NCBI GenBank assembly: GCA_029817715.1
Contig: JARUPY010000107.1
Location: 1 to 64,000 of the forward strand
Direction of reading: 5' to 3'
Origin: Melastoma dodecandrum
Lineage: Eukaryota > Streptophyta > Magnoliopsida > Myrtales > Melastomataceae
DNA: 64,000 bases
Part shown: positions 13,401 to 25,274 of the stretch, in pieces
How positions within the stretch are numbered: the stretch's first letter is position 1
Layout: every line of letters begins with the position of its first letter
Notes under the pieces: generated by a model
The model's database searches: none
What the model was told of the DNA's origin: nothing
Seen by the model: only the letters and a program-made list of their open reading frames with translations
Translations under genes and position numbers: made by a program

Positions 13401-16229
13401 TCCTCACATATTTATCTTTAGTGAATTTGCAAAGTCAATAAGGAGGTATGGCAACTTGCTTTCTCTGCACAGCGAAAACAGAAAACAGATATTAGTGAAA
13501 TGAATAAACCCCAGGAAACATTTCCACTTTTGAAAAGGGGGCTTTAAGTTAGTAAAAGTACAATAAATCCAAAACATTCCGGATTTCTCCTATTGTGTAT
13601 CCTTCTTTCCTGTTTCCCAAAGAATTTCCAAAAACATGCAATTACACTGTAAACCCACAATTTTCTTAAGCAAATTTATTGATGTCTACACATAGCAATT
13701 ATATTTCATGCCATGCTAGCTGGCCAAATAAATTCCGATCCAATTATACAATTTTGGGAACGTCAAATAAGTCATCACAATGTGTAGTTACACATTTACA
13801 TATTTAGTTGATCTTTTACAAGCAAATGTGCAACATGCTATGCAAAAAGAAATTGCCTCTTAGTTGAAATCGCATGTAATCTTCAAGGGACGGTGCATGA
13901 ACATTGAATTGTCAGCTAGATCATAATAAGGAGAAAATATTCAAAAAAAAGATGTGACAAAGCAGCTGACAAAATCATGGTCCTGTTAACTGTGAAATGA
14001 ATTTCACTATTTAAAACATTAAAAATTCGAGTACACTTCCTTTCACCTATGGCTAAAGTTAAAGTTTGACCACTTAAATAACATATCAGTAGAATTTGCA
14101 ATTTACAATACTATATTGATATAAACGGTAATAAGATCACTCACCGGCAGGCAATATAAATGCAGGCAGCCTCCACATGTTCTGCTCTACGCCCCCTGGT
14201 AAAGTTCTTCTCAAGAGCCATCTTTGCATGAAATAAAGAAATTATAAGTTCTGGGCTCTCCAAATAAGTCCAGAAATTACAATTAACAAAGAATTACCCG
14301 GTAAAATGCCGAAGCTGCTTTAACTATGCCATGTGGCTCATCCATTCCCAAACCATAGCAAATATTCTTCATACCTTCACTTGCTGGACAGTAAGAAAAT
14401 AAATAAATGTTATAAATTACAGCATTCTCGGAGTAAGTCACATCTTTGCAAGTTGAAGGCAAAGTTTACTCGGGTAATTGGCTAGACTTATTTCCATAGT
14501 TTTCCTTAACATATTTCTATTTTGATGATCCGAAGCAAACATATAAAAATTAATTGCTAAAGATGCATCTCAGACATGCCTAGATAAAAGATCCAAAGCA
14601 AAACGGATGTTAAAGTGCACAAACAAGTCAATGAACAATACAGGGAAGCAGGATTAGGTTAGGGGATGGGTAGGAACAGGCACAAGTTTGCAACGATGCC
14701 AAGGCCACACCCAGATTCAAAGATAAGAAAACAAAAACATACATCTCCAAAACATGATACATTGATGTCCATGTCGGCTTTCTATACTATTAAATCCCAC
14801 AGTCAAATCAATAATATTGCATCTATGTGTTTTGGTCAACAATGTAACATCTACCATCAAAGGTACATCAGGTTAAGGAATCTTCCCCCAAGATTCAACA
14901 TGAGACACTTTACAACACCTTGTACCTAGCAGAAAAGTAAATAATGTAATTACCCTACAAATCTACTAAATATACTGTTAGAACTAAGCCAGAGAACCCT
15001 TCCATCTCAAAGGTAAAAAGATCCATGTGGCTCGTTAAAATTTATGTCGGGAACCGTGACTATTCTGCGAAACACAATGAGAGCAAGCTGCAAGTTAACC
15101 TTGAATTTCAAGGATATATCTAAAGAACCTTCTCTCTTAACAAAATGTACAGAGATGCATACAATCCCAGGCACCTTTGTCCCCATTGGGCTACAATACA
15201 ATGTTATGGTTGACCATAAGTCCGAAATGAATACTTTCCATGAAAAGAAACCTTTTGACGTAAAAGCACCACAAATATATAACAAGTTAAATACTTAAGA
15301 CTATTACAGCATTCATGCAATAAAGTGTACCTTTTTCCAATGTTCTCTCGCGTGATGCCGAGTCGCTTTGTACTGTCCTTATGAAGTTTCCTGATAGATA
15401 GCTCTACAGATGGACAGAGTATTTTATTTAGAAAAAAAAAAAATAAATTAAGGGAACTAAAGCCATAGGAAAACAACTTACAAATGGAAAATAACATGAA
15501 AAAATAAGTAAACTTTGACTCTAGCACAAACAGCAGACTGCTCACCAAAGAAACCACAATTAAAGTTCCCAAACAGCAAAGTTCTTTCACAGGAGAAGCA
15601 AATAGCGATGACTAGCAAACAAACATAAGCCAAACCTACAGAAGAACTCTAGCTCTTACTGAATCTCAAGGTACGTAGCGCTTTTCAGGTGGTCATGCAT
15701 ATTCAAGACAGGCAATATAGAGATCATTAATTAACAAGAACCTTATGGTATACCCCAATGACATAATGTCACTGTCGCTTTCACCTCCATTAGAATAAAA
15801 GACGCTCCGCATTCAGCACAACGTGATTTTATATAAGTGATTGTGAAATAAATATACAATAGTGAGCAAACCATTCAACTTAAGTTGTTTAGCTCCAAAA
15901 AGGAAGAAGACTGAGACAGAGTGTGAACCAGTAAGGCTGTACCTGACCAGCACCATCTTTCATAAAAGTGGGCTCAACAGAAAAGTTGAAATACTCCAAT
16001 ACTCTCCCACAATCAGTGCAGCACCTACCAGACAAACACGAGATTGCTCCCTTAAGCATCAAAATCTAATCTTACCATCGTTGACTACACTGGTATATAT
16101 GGAAACCCGAAGTCGTATGACATTCCAGTATAAAGTAGAAAAGAAAAGGCTAGGGAAAACTCACAGAGAGCCATCGAACGGCCGCTCGGCTATCACGAAT
16201 TTGGCACAATGGGAGCACCAACTCTTCAT
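7419..16229 (-). CDS. BRF1: BRF1, TFIIB-related subunit of RNA polymerase III factor TFIIIB (frame broken in exon 17)
   Basis: BRF1 bridges TBP and RNA polymerase III at tRNA and 5S promoters. I can build 19 GT-AG exons (5' to 3'): 16229-16165, 16024-15943, 15403-15331, 14383-14298, 14221-14145, 13464-13408, 13316-13204, 12308-12229, 12105-12019, 11572-11492, 10427-10266, 10184-10068, 9905-9833, 9742-9576, 9491-9411, 9134-8997, 8857-8767, 8167-8114, 7658-7419. Phases agree throughout except exon 17. The product would be about 640 residues. The N-terminal zinc ribbon has Cys pairs at 5/8 and 24/27. Two cyclin folds follow (about 85-270; DWMQTGRKPSG and HICEATLTKRL are diagnostic). Next are an EGGSDPPAFQRAE block, an acidic GKAD repeat, the BRF1 homology block (HNEQETLYKTMIWEEVNREY) and an acidic Tyr/Asp tail. 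Exon 17 is 91 nt where phase requires 90; GGGG at 8838-8841 shifts the frame to a TGA at 8795-8797. A Trp replaces the usual Cys in SGLCGAA. Confidence 0.93.
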
Positions 16230-16837
16230 TCCAGCACAAACAGGAAACCTTACCACCTGATGGCCCCTTCAACTGCAAATAACCAACCACTGGAATCATT
16301 TAAATTCCCAAATATCAAACCGATTTGATCAACATCAAAATATACGAGAACATGTCATAATTCATAAAGCAAGTCGCAAGTAAGCAGGCGAATCCAGTGT
16401 TATTAAGGGCGCCTCGGGGGGCTCGCCCGAATCACCAACGCGAGGCAGGGCGAGCGTCATCAACAAGGTGCTGCCCGGCGAACACATTGAATTGTCGAGG
16501 AAAGAAATAGATCGAAGCGGGACGACAGGCAAGACAGATTGAATTGGGATTGTAGACAAGTCATGGAAGTATCGTGTGGGTAGCCGCCACAATTATCCCT
16601 CCCCTCAGTCAGATTGAAGGATTACATGAGATGGGAAAATCAGAATACACTTGGAGAAGGTCCGGGACAGGGAGTGCCCTATTACCACTCAAGCTTATGT
16701 AACCCACGCTTGTCCTCGAAAATATAACAGGAGCGCAGAGAGAGGGAGAGAAGCTGACTGATCCTCGAGTCTGATGGGAGGAGTGTCGGGAAAACCTAAT
16801 TTTCTTTCGGCAAGTCGATTTGGGATCCCCGGAGAAA

Positions 16838-16886
16838 TGGGCCGCGGGTATTTTAATATTTTGGGCCAATTTAATTTGCTTGGGCC
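16838..16886 (-). promoter_or_regulatory. Three GGCCCA (site II / TCP-type) elements upstream of BRF1
   Basis: TGGGCC occurs on the plus strand at 16838-16843, 16862-16867 and 16881-16886, so it reads GGCCCA toward BRF1. The cluster lies about 0.6 kb upstream of the BRF1 ATG. Clusters of TGGGCY are a known promoter feature of plant housekeeping and translation-related genes and can bind TCP factors. Assignment to BRF1 is inference from position; the intervening 16230-16830 is probably 5' UTR, perhaps with an intron. Confidence 0.5.
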
Positions 16887-17127
16887 GTATTGTAACAATG
16901 TTTATGAGAAAAGGACGTATCATATTTCAATGGAGATGGGACTTTGAGATGTTACTTGATTTGAAAGGATACATGAAGTCCATTGGGACAATAAGAACAC
17001 AATCGCTCGAACAGTTGTGAAGGAAGAAAGAAAGGGTATACACTATCTTTTGTCGATGAAAAATACACTTATCCAATAAGAATGAATATTCATTAAACTT
17101 GTAATTTTTATGACTAATCCCGATGTT

Positions 17128-17160
17128 TGACGTTCAGGTCGTGACGACCTCCAAACGTCA
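17128..17160. repeat. Short inverted repeat with ACGT-containing arms
   Basis: The left arm TGACGTT-c-AGGTCGT and right arm ACGACCT-cca-AACGTCA are complementary in two 7-bp blocks, separated by a single G. This could form a near-continuous hairpin. It lies in the intergenic stretch upstream of BRF1. No element boundary was identified. Confidence 0.5.
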
Positions 17161-17846
17161 TATATTCACGTAATGTCAGCGAATGAGAGAAATTATAGTT
17201 TTTTAGTTGTTTTTTTTCATCCAAAGAAGTTGAACATAACATCTATATGCTTTTATATATGTAGGTTTTAATGTTACTAGAGCAAGGAAACCATTTTTTT
17301 ATATAGTCATGAGATCAACATGTTTCTAATAAATTGATTACTATTATTGATACTAGTTTCATTGACTAAGATTCACCACCATGAACTAAGATGAGGACGA
17401 AGAACAAGGAAAATAATATAAATGTGCCACCACCGATTGGCTCACTCAAGCTCAATGACACTTGCAATCCACCGAGCTAAGAAGAGGGGTAGACACAAAG
17501 TCTGAAAAGGGAGTTTTCTGAAATCTCAATAGTAAATGTCCTCCTCTATTACAAGGCATCTATATTTATAGAAGTCGTCCAAACTAAAAAAATTAAATGC
17601 TAACCTTTGGAGATTAAAGTTTTGCCTAAAAAGTAGTGACATCCATAATCATGGTTGTTAAAATTGAGATCCTATGCGAGATCGTAGGATCGTTAGAAAA
17701 AACGAAAGAGTTCTTAAAATTCTTAATGAATTTTGTAGGATGGCGAGTTACAAAATGTAAATTAGGATGACGTATAAAACACACCATAAGTTCACAAAAG
17801 TGCCAAGTCCACATAACAAAATTCATCTAAGGACCCAAAAAATTAT
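17161..17846. other. Intergenic, nothing recognised
   Basis: AT-rich sequence between the inverted repeat and the hAT relic. No coding signature or tandem repeat is seen. It may include the 3' end of the hAT element, but no terminal repeat or 8-bp duplication was found by eye. Confidence 0.35.
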
Positions 17847-20109
17847 TTAAGTTATCATCTCCCTCCTCGGCCATATCATCTTCATATCCTCCTCGAGTTC
17901 ATCGTCTTGAAAGCTTGGAATCTGCAAATCATCATCACCAAAACTACTAACTCCTTCTTCTCTCCAATTTGCACAACATTTTAATTGTAGTCTCATTCTC
18001 CTCATCAAAATTTTCCCCGTCTTCATCATCAAGGATCCATTCACCATATGATAGAAGGTCATCAATCTCATACTTCTTGGGTGTCCTTGTTTGCTTGTTC
18101 TTTCTCAACCTTAAGTTAGCCATCACAAAAACCACATCATTCATAGTTTTCTATTTCAAATGATTTCTTCTTTTTGTATGGACCTAAACAAACACAAGAA
18201 GACAAGTACTCTAGCTAGTCAACTTCAATTATAAGAACTTTAATGTAAATAAGTAGATTTTGATAAGAAAATCTCAAAAGCACTCAAATTTATCTTGCAA
18301 CCTGAGGAACTGCATGTAAGAGATAGCACACGAATAGCGAATTTCTGCAACCATGGATATTGACTCTCATAAGACTCCCATTGTGACGATGTTTTGGTAT
18401 TAAATGATTTGGTATCAACTATACTTCCAAACACCTCAGACTTGCTTTTAAACTCCTCAAGTTGATAATCAATCTTTGATATTTCTTCCACATCTCCTAT
18501 AATCCTTTGTAAGCAATCATATAATCCTTTCTACACTACATAATTAGTTTTGAATCCGGAATTATAATAAAACTTAGATTTCAAATAATAGTCTGCTGTA
18601 TGAAGAGGCCTATGCATTTGGCTATCCCATCATCGATCAATGATTTCTCACAAAGTCATATAGCTAAACAATGAAAACAATAACCAAATTTAGTTTATAA
18701 ATGAGCTATTAAATAAAAAATATGAATAACTACATTTACCTTTTCTTGACTCCATGAAAGACGCTCTGAATCCTTTCTTTAGCCTTGTCCATCTCCTCAT
18801 AAATAAATCTCATTGCAGGGCTTCTCATCAGAATCAACCAACCTCGACACTTTGATCAAGAGAAATGCACCGTTTAGGCAAACAACAACGTTCATCTAAA
18901 ATGTCTTATATGTAATCACATCTGCAAGATGTTTCCCATAATTTGTCTTTGCAAATTGGTTGGACTTCCACTGATCAGAAGTAAACATCCTTATTAAAGC
19001 TCATTTTCTTGTCATTCAAGCATCCTAAAATGAGATATGCATTAGCAAAACGAGTAGCACCTAGTCTCACTAAATCCTTTCCATTGGTGAAGTTTGTAAC
19101 ATCGAAATTAGATATGTTCTTCCATAGATGTAAGTTGTTATCTTCCTTCCACTTGAGATAGTATTCTTTTGAATTGGTATTTTCTTCTTAAAGTCTTTCA
19201 ACATTAGATCAATGCAATGGGCAGTGCAGGGAGTCTAATAAAAATTCTTCCTTTTCTCCATCAATAACTCCCCCGCAACCTTGTAATTTGCCATGTTATC
19301 CCTGACAGCCTGGATAACATTCTCTTCTCCAACCTCCTCAACAACTTCGTTAATCATCTTATAAATATTGTCAACATTCTTACAAATGTGAGAGGCATCG
19401 ATGGATTTTAGAAAAACAGTACCTCTTGGGCAATTAACTAGAAAATTCAGAATAATCCTCCTTTGCTTGTTAGTCCATCCATCAGTCATAATAGAGCATC
19501 CAAAGTTCTTACAATAATTCTCATGCTCCTGAATAATGTCTTTAGTCGCATTCAATTGCTTCTTCAAATACTTAACCTGAATCTCATGATAAGAAGGTGA
19601 CTAAAATCCGAGTCCATAACCGGTTTAAGCATCTTATGGTATTCATCACCTTTTGCCACATTGAAGGGAATGGTATTGTTGTAGAAAAAAGATGTAATTG
19701 CCTCAGAAGCCTTCTCTCTGAGTTCTTTCTTGAACATGGTATTGATTGTTTGAGGAAAGCTTACACTTCTTTTGAAGATACCCTTCCTAGATTGAGATGA
19801 ATTATCTTGCAGATGGTTCGTGCTTGTTTGCCCATCCTCAAACGAATATAACTTTGACTTCTTAGTCAATCTCTCTTGCAAAGTGCAAACAACCTCCATC
19901 ATCTTCCTTTGCACATCATCAAGGACTGCTCTATACAGTTCAACGTCTTTATTTGTTGCATCAAGATGATGTTTTAGCTTGTAAATTTCTCCAGTCATCA
20001 CTTTTTCAGAGTACTTGCATTTAACGATCTTGGGATTGTTATCGAAACGACGGCATGCTCCCAACCCACATCTTCCTTGGCTCAAGGAGTATTTTTTGGA
20101 GTCTTTCAT
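17847..20109 (-). pseudogene. Degenerate hAT transposase (BED finger, DUF659, dimerisation region)
   Basis: Read on the minus strand from an ATG at 20109. A 181-codon stretch (20109-19564) holds a BED-type finger remnant (CKYSEKVMTGEIYKLKHHL; the second Cys of the usual CxxC is Ser) and then a segment reaching DEYHKMLKP. A second stretch (19567-19235) is the DUF659 part of the catalytic domain (CSIMTDGWTNKQRRIILNF). After a decayed interval, 18491-18240 encodes the C-terminal dimerisation region (YPWLQKFAIRVLSLTCSSSG). 18144-17847 encodes the acidic tail typical of these proteins. Frame changes and stops separate the blocks, so no full transposase can be made. It is a separate family from the short hAT element at 39219-40104. 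Confidence 0.85.
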
Positions 20110-20639
20110 TTTGGTGTAGGTGCAACAGGTGAAGAACTAGCACTTCCAAATATGGTATCTTTGTCTCTCAATAATAGTCTTCTTCTCCTTACCGGTTACC
20201 TACAAAAAAAATAAATAGTCTTATTAATTTTTGCCTGAAATAGTGATCACACAGTGAAATTACATCCAATTCCAATCAAGAGGTTCCCAAACTCACCCCA
20301 CTCCCCAGTGTACTTGGGCCTTTTGCACTTATATATGGGTTGGAGTAGTTCAGAAACTCGAAGTTCACTACACAACCTATAGAAAATAAATGGTGAAGTT
20401 CAACGAACACGGTATCGACGAGATTGTATCCTTAAAGACGGGAAAAAATCTATTGATAATCTCTATAAAATTTCATCTAGCACAAAAAATGCCCATTTTA
20501 CTGGAAAGGTGTTTCCTACATAGGTTTAGAATCACAAGCATAACAACCAGACTAGTTAAGTTCAAACACAGTAGCTACCACATGGTACTAGGAAACCCAA
20601 CAAAAAGCATTCCCAATTAGAATCTTTCTTGGTCATCCA
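20110..20639. other. Spacer between hAT relic and gag relic
   Basis: The stretch is AT-rich, with one short plus-strand frame (20390-20620) that has no domain features. It probably contains the untranslated end of the hAT element. Nothing else is supported. Confidence 0.35.
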
Positions 20640-21420
20640 TGCGATCTTCAATGTAAAGTTCCATGATGACTATGTTTCTCCTTGTTGGACACTTAGAAGC
20701 CATATGTTTGATCCTTCGACACTTGAAACAATGTCGAATGGCCTCTCGATCGTTTGACTAGGCTTCGAGCTTTGAATTCAATGTTGGTATTCGCCTCAAG
20801 ATAGTCAAATGGAGTTCTGACTACGAGTCACTCCCTTTGTTGAAGGACGGAGGCTTCTCAAATGGTCAAGAACTCAATCTCCTTGCCGGTTATTGCTCGA
20901 TCTTGTGGATGACTGCTCGAACGTCATCATACGTCTAATATGGTTGAAGTTCGACTACTTCAAAGATTTGTGGCTTTAGTCCTTTTAGATATCTCATTAT
21001 GGTCTACTCTGGTGCCTTTTAGACGTCACATTGTACTTATAGCCTCTCGAATTTCATAATGTACTATGGCACACTCAAAACCTATTGTAGTGATTGTAGC
21101 TTGATGAACATGTCTCAACGATATTGCTCAGGTAAGAAACGCTTAGTCATGACCCTCTTCATTTTTTACCAAGTTTTGATCTTTTCTCTTCCTGCTTGTC
21201 GACATTGATCATTAATGTTTTCCCACTATAGATTGACTTACATTTTCAGCCTTACTGCAACCAACTTAACAATTCATCTTCTGACACTTCTTTGTATTTG
21301 AAGATGCGCTCAACTATGTGCATACAATCGATGAACTTCTCAAGGTTAAGGTTTTCCTTAAACTATGAATCTGGAGATTCATCGATGGGGTCTTCTCTCC
21401 AGTCGATGATTGGCTGGCAG
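20640..21420 (-). pseudogene. Ty3/gypsy gag relic with canonical zinc knuckle
   Basis: Minus-strand translation gives the gag order: a segment with LNLEKFIDCMHIVERIFKYK near 21300-21370, then RFLPEQYR, IMRYLKGLKPQIFEVVELQP and YDDVRAVI further on. A perfect CX2CX4HX4C knuckle (C-F-K-C ... H ... C) lies at 20730-20689. The main frame is interrupted by at least seven stops. Many fall where glutamine or arginine codons (CAA, CAG, CGA) are expected, the pattern left by C-to-T decay of methylated cytosines. No pol or LTR is linked with confidence. It abuts the hAT relic on its left. Confidence 0.8.
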
Positions 21421-21919
21421 TGACTCACTTTTTCAAAGGTTAGCCCTACACCTCATTCTACATTTTGAATTTGTTGCCCACCCTTACTTCTTTCACCTTC
21501 TCAATCACACCACACACCCCTTCCTTTTTCTTCTTCTTATAGTGATTTGTAGCACTAAATTGCATATCAAGAAAGTCTAAGCGAATAAATCTCAACAAGG
21601 AACGTTGTTTTGAGAATGGGGTGAAAACGACAATGGCAAGGGTGCGTATCCTACCCCTCCAAACTTCAGCATCCCCTTATCTTAAGCAAAAAAGATTACA
21701 ATTATATAGACATCTTATATATTCTAGTAAAAGAGATTTATAGCTCTACAGGCACGTACTTGTCTCTGATAATAAAGATAATGAAAATTAATGCGAGGTC
21801 TTATTCACAAATTGCACAATCTAAGAACATTGGAGTTTTGTTTCAAACTAACCTCTTTGTCCATAAAATAATTCTCAAAATAAGGCACCTACTATCAAAT
21901 TTGGGTAAATAATACTTCA
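21421..21919. other. No recognised feature
   Basis: Probably the untranslated leader of the gag relic followed by unidentified AT-rich sequence. No ORF of note. Confidence 0.3.
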
Positions 21920-22524
21920 AACTCGGTGTTACAAACACTGAGTTCAGTTTCCAAAGAACCTAATATTGTAACAACGAGTTCACTTTTAGAAAATGAAACT
22001 CCGCGTTACAAATACGAGTTTATGAAGAATGTTAGATTTTCATGAACTCATAGCATGTTTGTTTTCTGGAATGGAATTCCTAATCTTTATATTTTTTGTC
22101 CTTCTTATTACATTCCATCTGAAATTCCATTCCGAAAACTAAACGGGCTCTCGGTGTTTATAACACCGGGTTCATAAATGACTTGAGAAATTTGGTGTTA
22201 AATACATCGAGTTCAAGACACTCCATCGGAAATTTTTTGTACAGAGTGTGAGGGGATGTAAGGGGGTGTTGGGGTGTCAAGTACGGAGTGTTGGGGTGAG
22301 GAGGGGGAGGGGAGAGGGTTGAGGTGTCAGATACGAGAGAATTTACGATGAGGCGGGGGTCGGGGTGAGGAGGGGGATGACTCTTCGTAATCGGAAAAAG
22401 TCGGTATTTATAACACGAACTTACGTTCCCTAAAAGAACTTGGGGTTTAACTTTTTAAATGAACTCGATGTTAAAAATATCGAGTTCTTTAAAAATAGAA
22501 CTCGGTGTTTGTAACACCCAGCTT
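21920..22524. repeat. Array of ~27-bp palindromes, AACTCGGTGTT...AACACCGAGTT family
   Basis: Diverged units of consensus GAACTCGGTGTT-TATA-AACACCGAGTTC occur at 21920-21946, 21995-22021, 22148-22174, 22190-22216, 22399-22423, 22461-22487 and 22498-22524, with a half unit near 21964-21982. Arm complementarity is largely kept although sequences differ. The spacers include a G-rich tract. The arms share nothing with those of the array at 6285-6600, yet the architecture is the same. No transposase lies next to this array. Confidence 0.8.
22245..22375 (+). other. G-run-rich tract inside the palindrome array
   Basis: The plus strand is dominated by runs of three to five G separated by GTGT, GA and TT words. 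It contains more than eight runs of three or more G, a composition compatible with G-quadruplex formation. It separates palindromes at 22190-22216 and 22399-22423. Structure formation is inference. Confidence 0.5.
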
Positions 22525-24540
22525 GTGGCATTGTTTTGATAATTTTAAAACTTATTACCCTATTTTATAAATTATTTTACGAACCAACAGTAAATAAAAT
22601 TAAAGCTATAAAAACATGAACCAAGAAGTTTTACTACCTTCTCTTAATTCTTCCTATGTTTAACCGATTTGTACTTTCTTTAAGTATGCTTAAATCAATA
22701 TATCAGCAATCCATTTTGTCGTAATCGATATCGAGATTATATCAAAAAATCTATTAAAAATAACAACGTAGTTACACAAAAGTTTGGTGTGGGTACACCA
22801 AATAGATAGTCATGATTATAGCGTATAGGGTAACCCAAAGTTGTTTAGTTTGGCTAAATAGAGTGGTCAATCATAAGTTGAAAGTACAATGTGGCTACAT
22901 CAAACTTTAAATGTGTTCGTGGAAAATAATTGAAGTCGGATATTGAGAATTGGTGACGAGTATCTGTTTAACAACAGAAATTCTTGACCACAGATTTCGG
23001 CCTTGTTTGTGGATCAACGGTCCAAAATGTAGGCCCAAAGGACGGAAATCCAGTAAGGAGGTGACAACGGGAACACACCAGGTGAAGGCTTGCAGGGCGA
23101 AGCAGTCACCAAGCGACAGGGTTACCAGGTAACGGGCGACAAGGGACAGCGGAAGATACAAGCGACAGTTAGTTGGGCGAGCGAGGAAATTCTATGGCGA
23201 AGGCCAATGGGCAATGCGATCGGTCAACTTAGCTATTAAGGAAGGTTCCAGATGATCTTACGATCAGGAAGGAGATTGTTGCCAAGATTGCTCACATGGA
23301 AAGGAGATATTCCATGAAGACTGGCAGCAAAGGAAACGTAATATATGAGCAATATTACTTTACCGTATATACGTAGGTCTAGCTTAGTATAAATATTTGT
23401 TCTTAGGCATTGTACAAAACACCTCTCTACAGACGAGCATATTATCAATTTATCTTTTCAAGCATTCCGGCGTTCAAGCTCTCTTTGTGGTCCTGCGTTC
23501 TTGCTCATTTCTGAAGGCATCGTCGATGCCATCCGTAAGTGCTTCCGCCTAAGGGTATTCGTCTACTGTCTTCCCCTGCTCTCTTCTTTTCATTTCATAC
23601 GGCGACCACACATTCAACGAATCCTCCGGGCACCAATTGTTCCGACGTGTTTGGATCTGGCTTGTCTGCGGTCACTTCCGAAGTGAACAGTATAGCCAAG
23701 AGGACACGGCCCTTAGCACTTAGAGCTTCTTCGGTGAACAATCACAACTCCTTATATTTAAAGAATAACATTGGATCTGGATTTATAAATAAGCATATAA
23801 TACGCATGGGAAATAGCAAAAATTCGGGATAACTCCAAAATTCTAAACCTCGTATTTTCTTTCAGGATTCCTTATCCGAAAAATGCATGAACATACAACG
23901 ATCGGTCTGTCCTAGGAAAAACAGAAACTAGAAGTCTGGAAGTGTGAGCGCGCCCCCGGTGAGTTCCGTCGTCATTCAAAATAAAACCCTCCCCCTTTTA
24001 TTGCCGAAAGGGACAACTGCATGCTCAAAAGAAAGGCTCATACATTTAAAATATAATTTTATTTATTTTTTCCATGAATATGATTTGGGATGAGTTTTAA
24101 AAAATCACATAGGAAGATAAAAAAATGATAATGGAAAGTCTTAAAAAATTTGAACAGCTATTTAATTGGGGTTGGGGGTTGGAGCACAAAACTGATTGTT
24201 ATACACATCAATGATTAGAAATAAATCGAGTACTAACTAAAAAGAAACCCCTCAATGAAGAGACAGAAGCTACCGGAATTCATGTGAAATGGTCGTGGAA
24301 AGATTAAAGGCCGATTTTTTCGACATGTCTAAGAAAAGAAAGGATTCAAATAGAAAAGATCCCAAAGCACAACAAGATTAAGACTTTCTACTCGTACCCA
24401 CATCCCCCCAGTGGCCTACTGAACAGCAGCCATCCCCTCTGCCCTCCTAAATCCACCGGGGAACCCTTTTGGTCAAGTTCCAAGGATACCCATATTCAAA
24501 GAAAAGCCTTCGATCCGGTCTGGGCATCTCTCCCTCCTCT
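22525..24540. other. Unassigned sequence with a possible LTR-like promoter segment
   Basis: No coding features. Around 23385-23500 there is a TATA-like TATAAATA (about 23390) followed by a pyrimidine-rich stretch with CATTGTACAAAACACC. This resembles the promoter and R region of plant LTR retrotransposons. TG...CA borders or a target duplication could not be fixed, so I only flag a possible solo LTR remnant. The last few hundred bases are probably the promoter of the downstream ARM/TPR gene. Confidence 0.3.
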
Positions 24541-25274
24541 CTGTTTTGTTGTTCCTTATGTTTTTTTTGCAATGGGATGGGGCTGTGTGGAAAGGGGAGT
24601 GATTAATCTTAGTTGCGGTGGTGTTTCGTCTCTTCAAGATGGGTTTTCTGGGTTGAGCTTGTTCTGTTGTTAGTGCTTCACTTCCCTGACTGTGATCCGG
24701 GGTTGAAGGTTTCGCTTTTACCCATTTCTTCCTTCACTGCCGTGTCTTTGTGGCAATAATTGTAGGATTTTGGATTGACAAAGGCCCTATCTTCCTGTGC
24801 GATCTTCTGCTGTTATGGATGCCAGCCAATCTTTCCTCTGCTTTATGCGCTTTTGTAGAGGTGAAATTGAATAAACGTGGTGAAGAAGAGGTGACTGAGT
24901 TGAAATAATTTACTGGATTGGGGGTCATGTGCTTAGGATCCTGTTCTTTGTTTTCCATCCTTCGTTTCCTGGAGGATTTTGTTGGTAAATCTGTGCTTCC
25001 GATGTCCACGTTAACGGTGATCAAACACGTCTCACCAACTGGACTGCCAGCCTTATCTTTTAGCTGAGAATGAATTTCGAAGACATATTCACATTGTTCA
25101 ATATTAATTCCTCTTGGTGCCAACAAAAGTTTCTGTGTCTGGCATCAGGAAATAGGTTTCTTATTCTGATGCCCATCTTTCTCGCAGGAGGTGCTGCTGT
25201 GGCATTGTGATGTGTGTTTCCTTCTGAACGGATATTATTAACGATTATCTATGTCATGTGAATAGTAATCTCGT

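Noticed and set aside
15204..15590. 128-codon minus-strand ORF
   Set aside because: It overlaps BRF1 exon 3 in a different frame and is mostly intron; the BRF1 frame has family support.
24734..25126. 130-codon minus-strand ORF upstream of the ARM/TPR gene
   Set aside because: It overlaps the predicted leader/intron of the plus-strand gene and shows no domain or splice-linked neighbours. It is probably chance.
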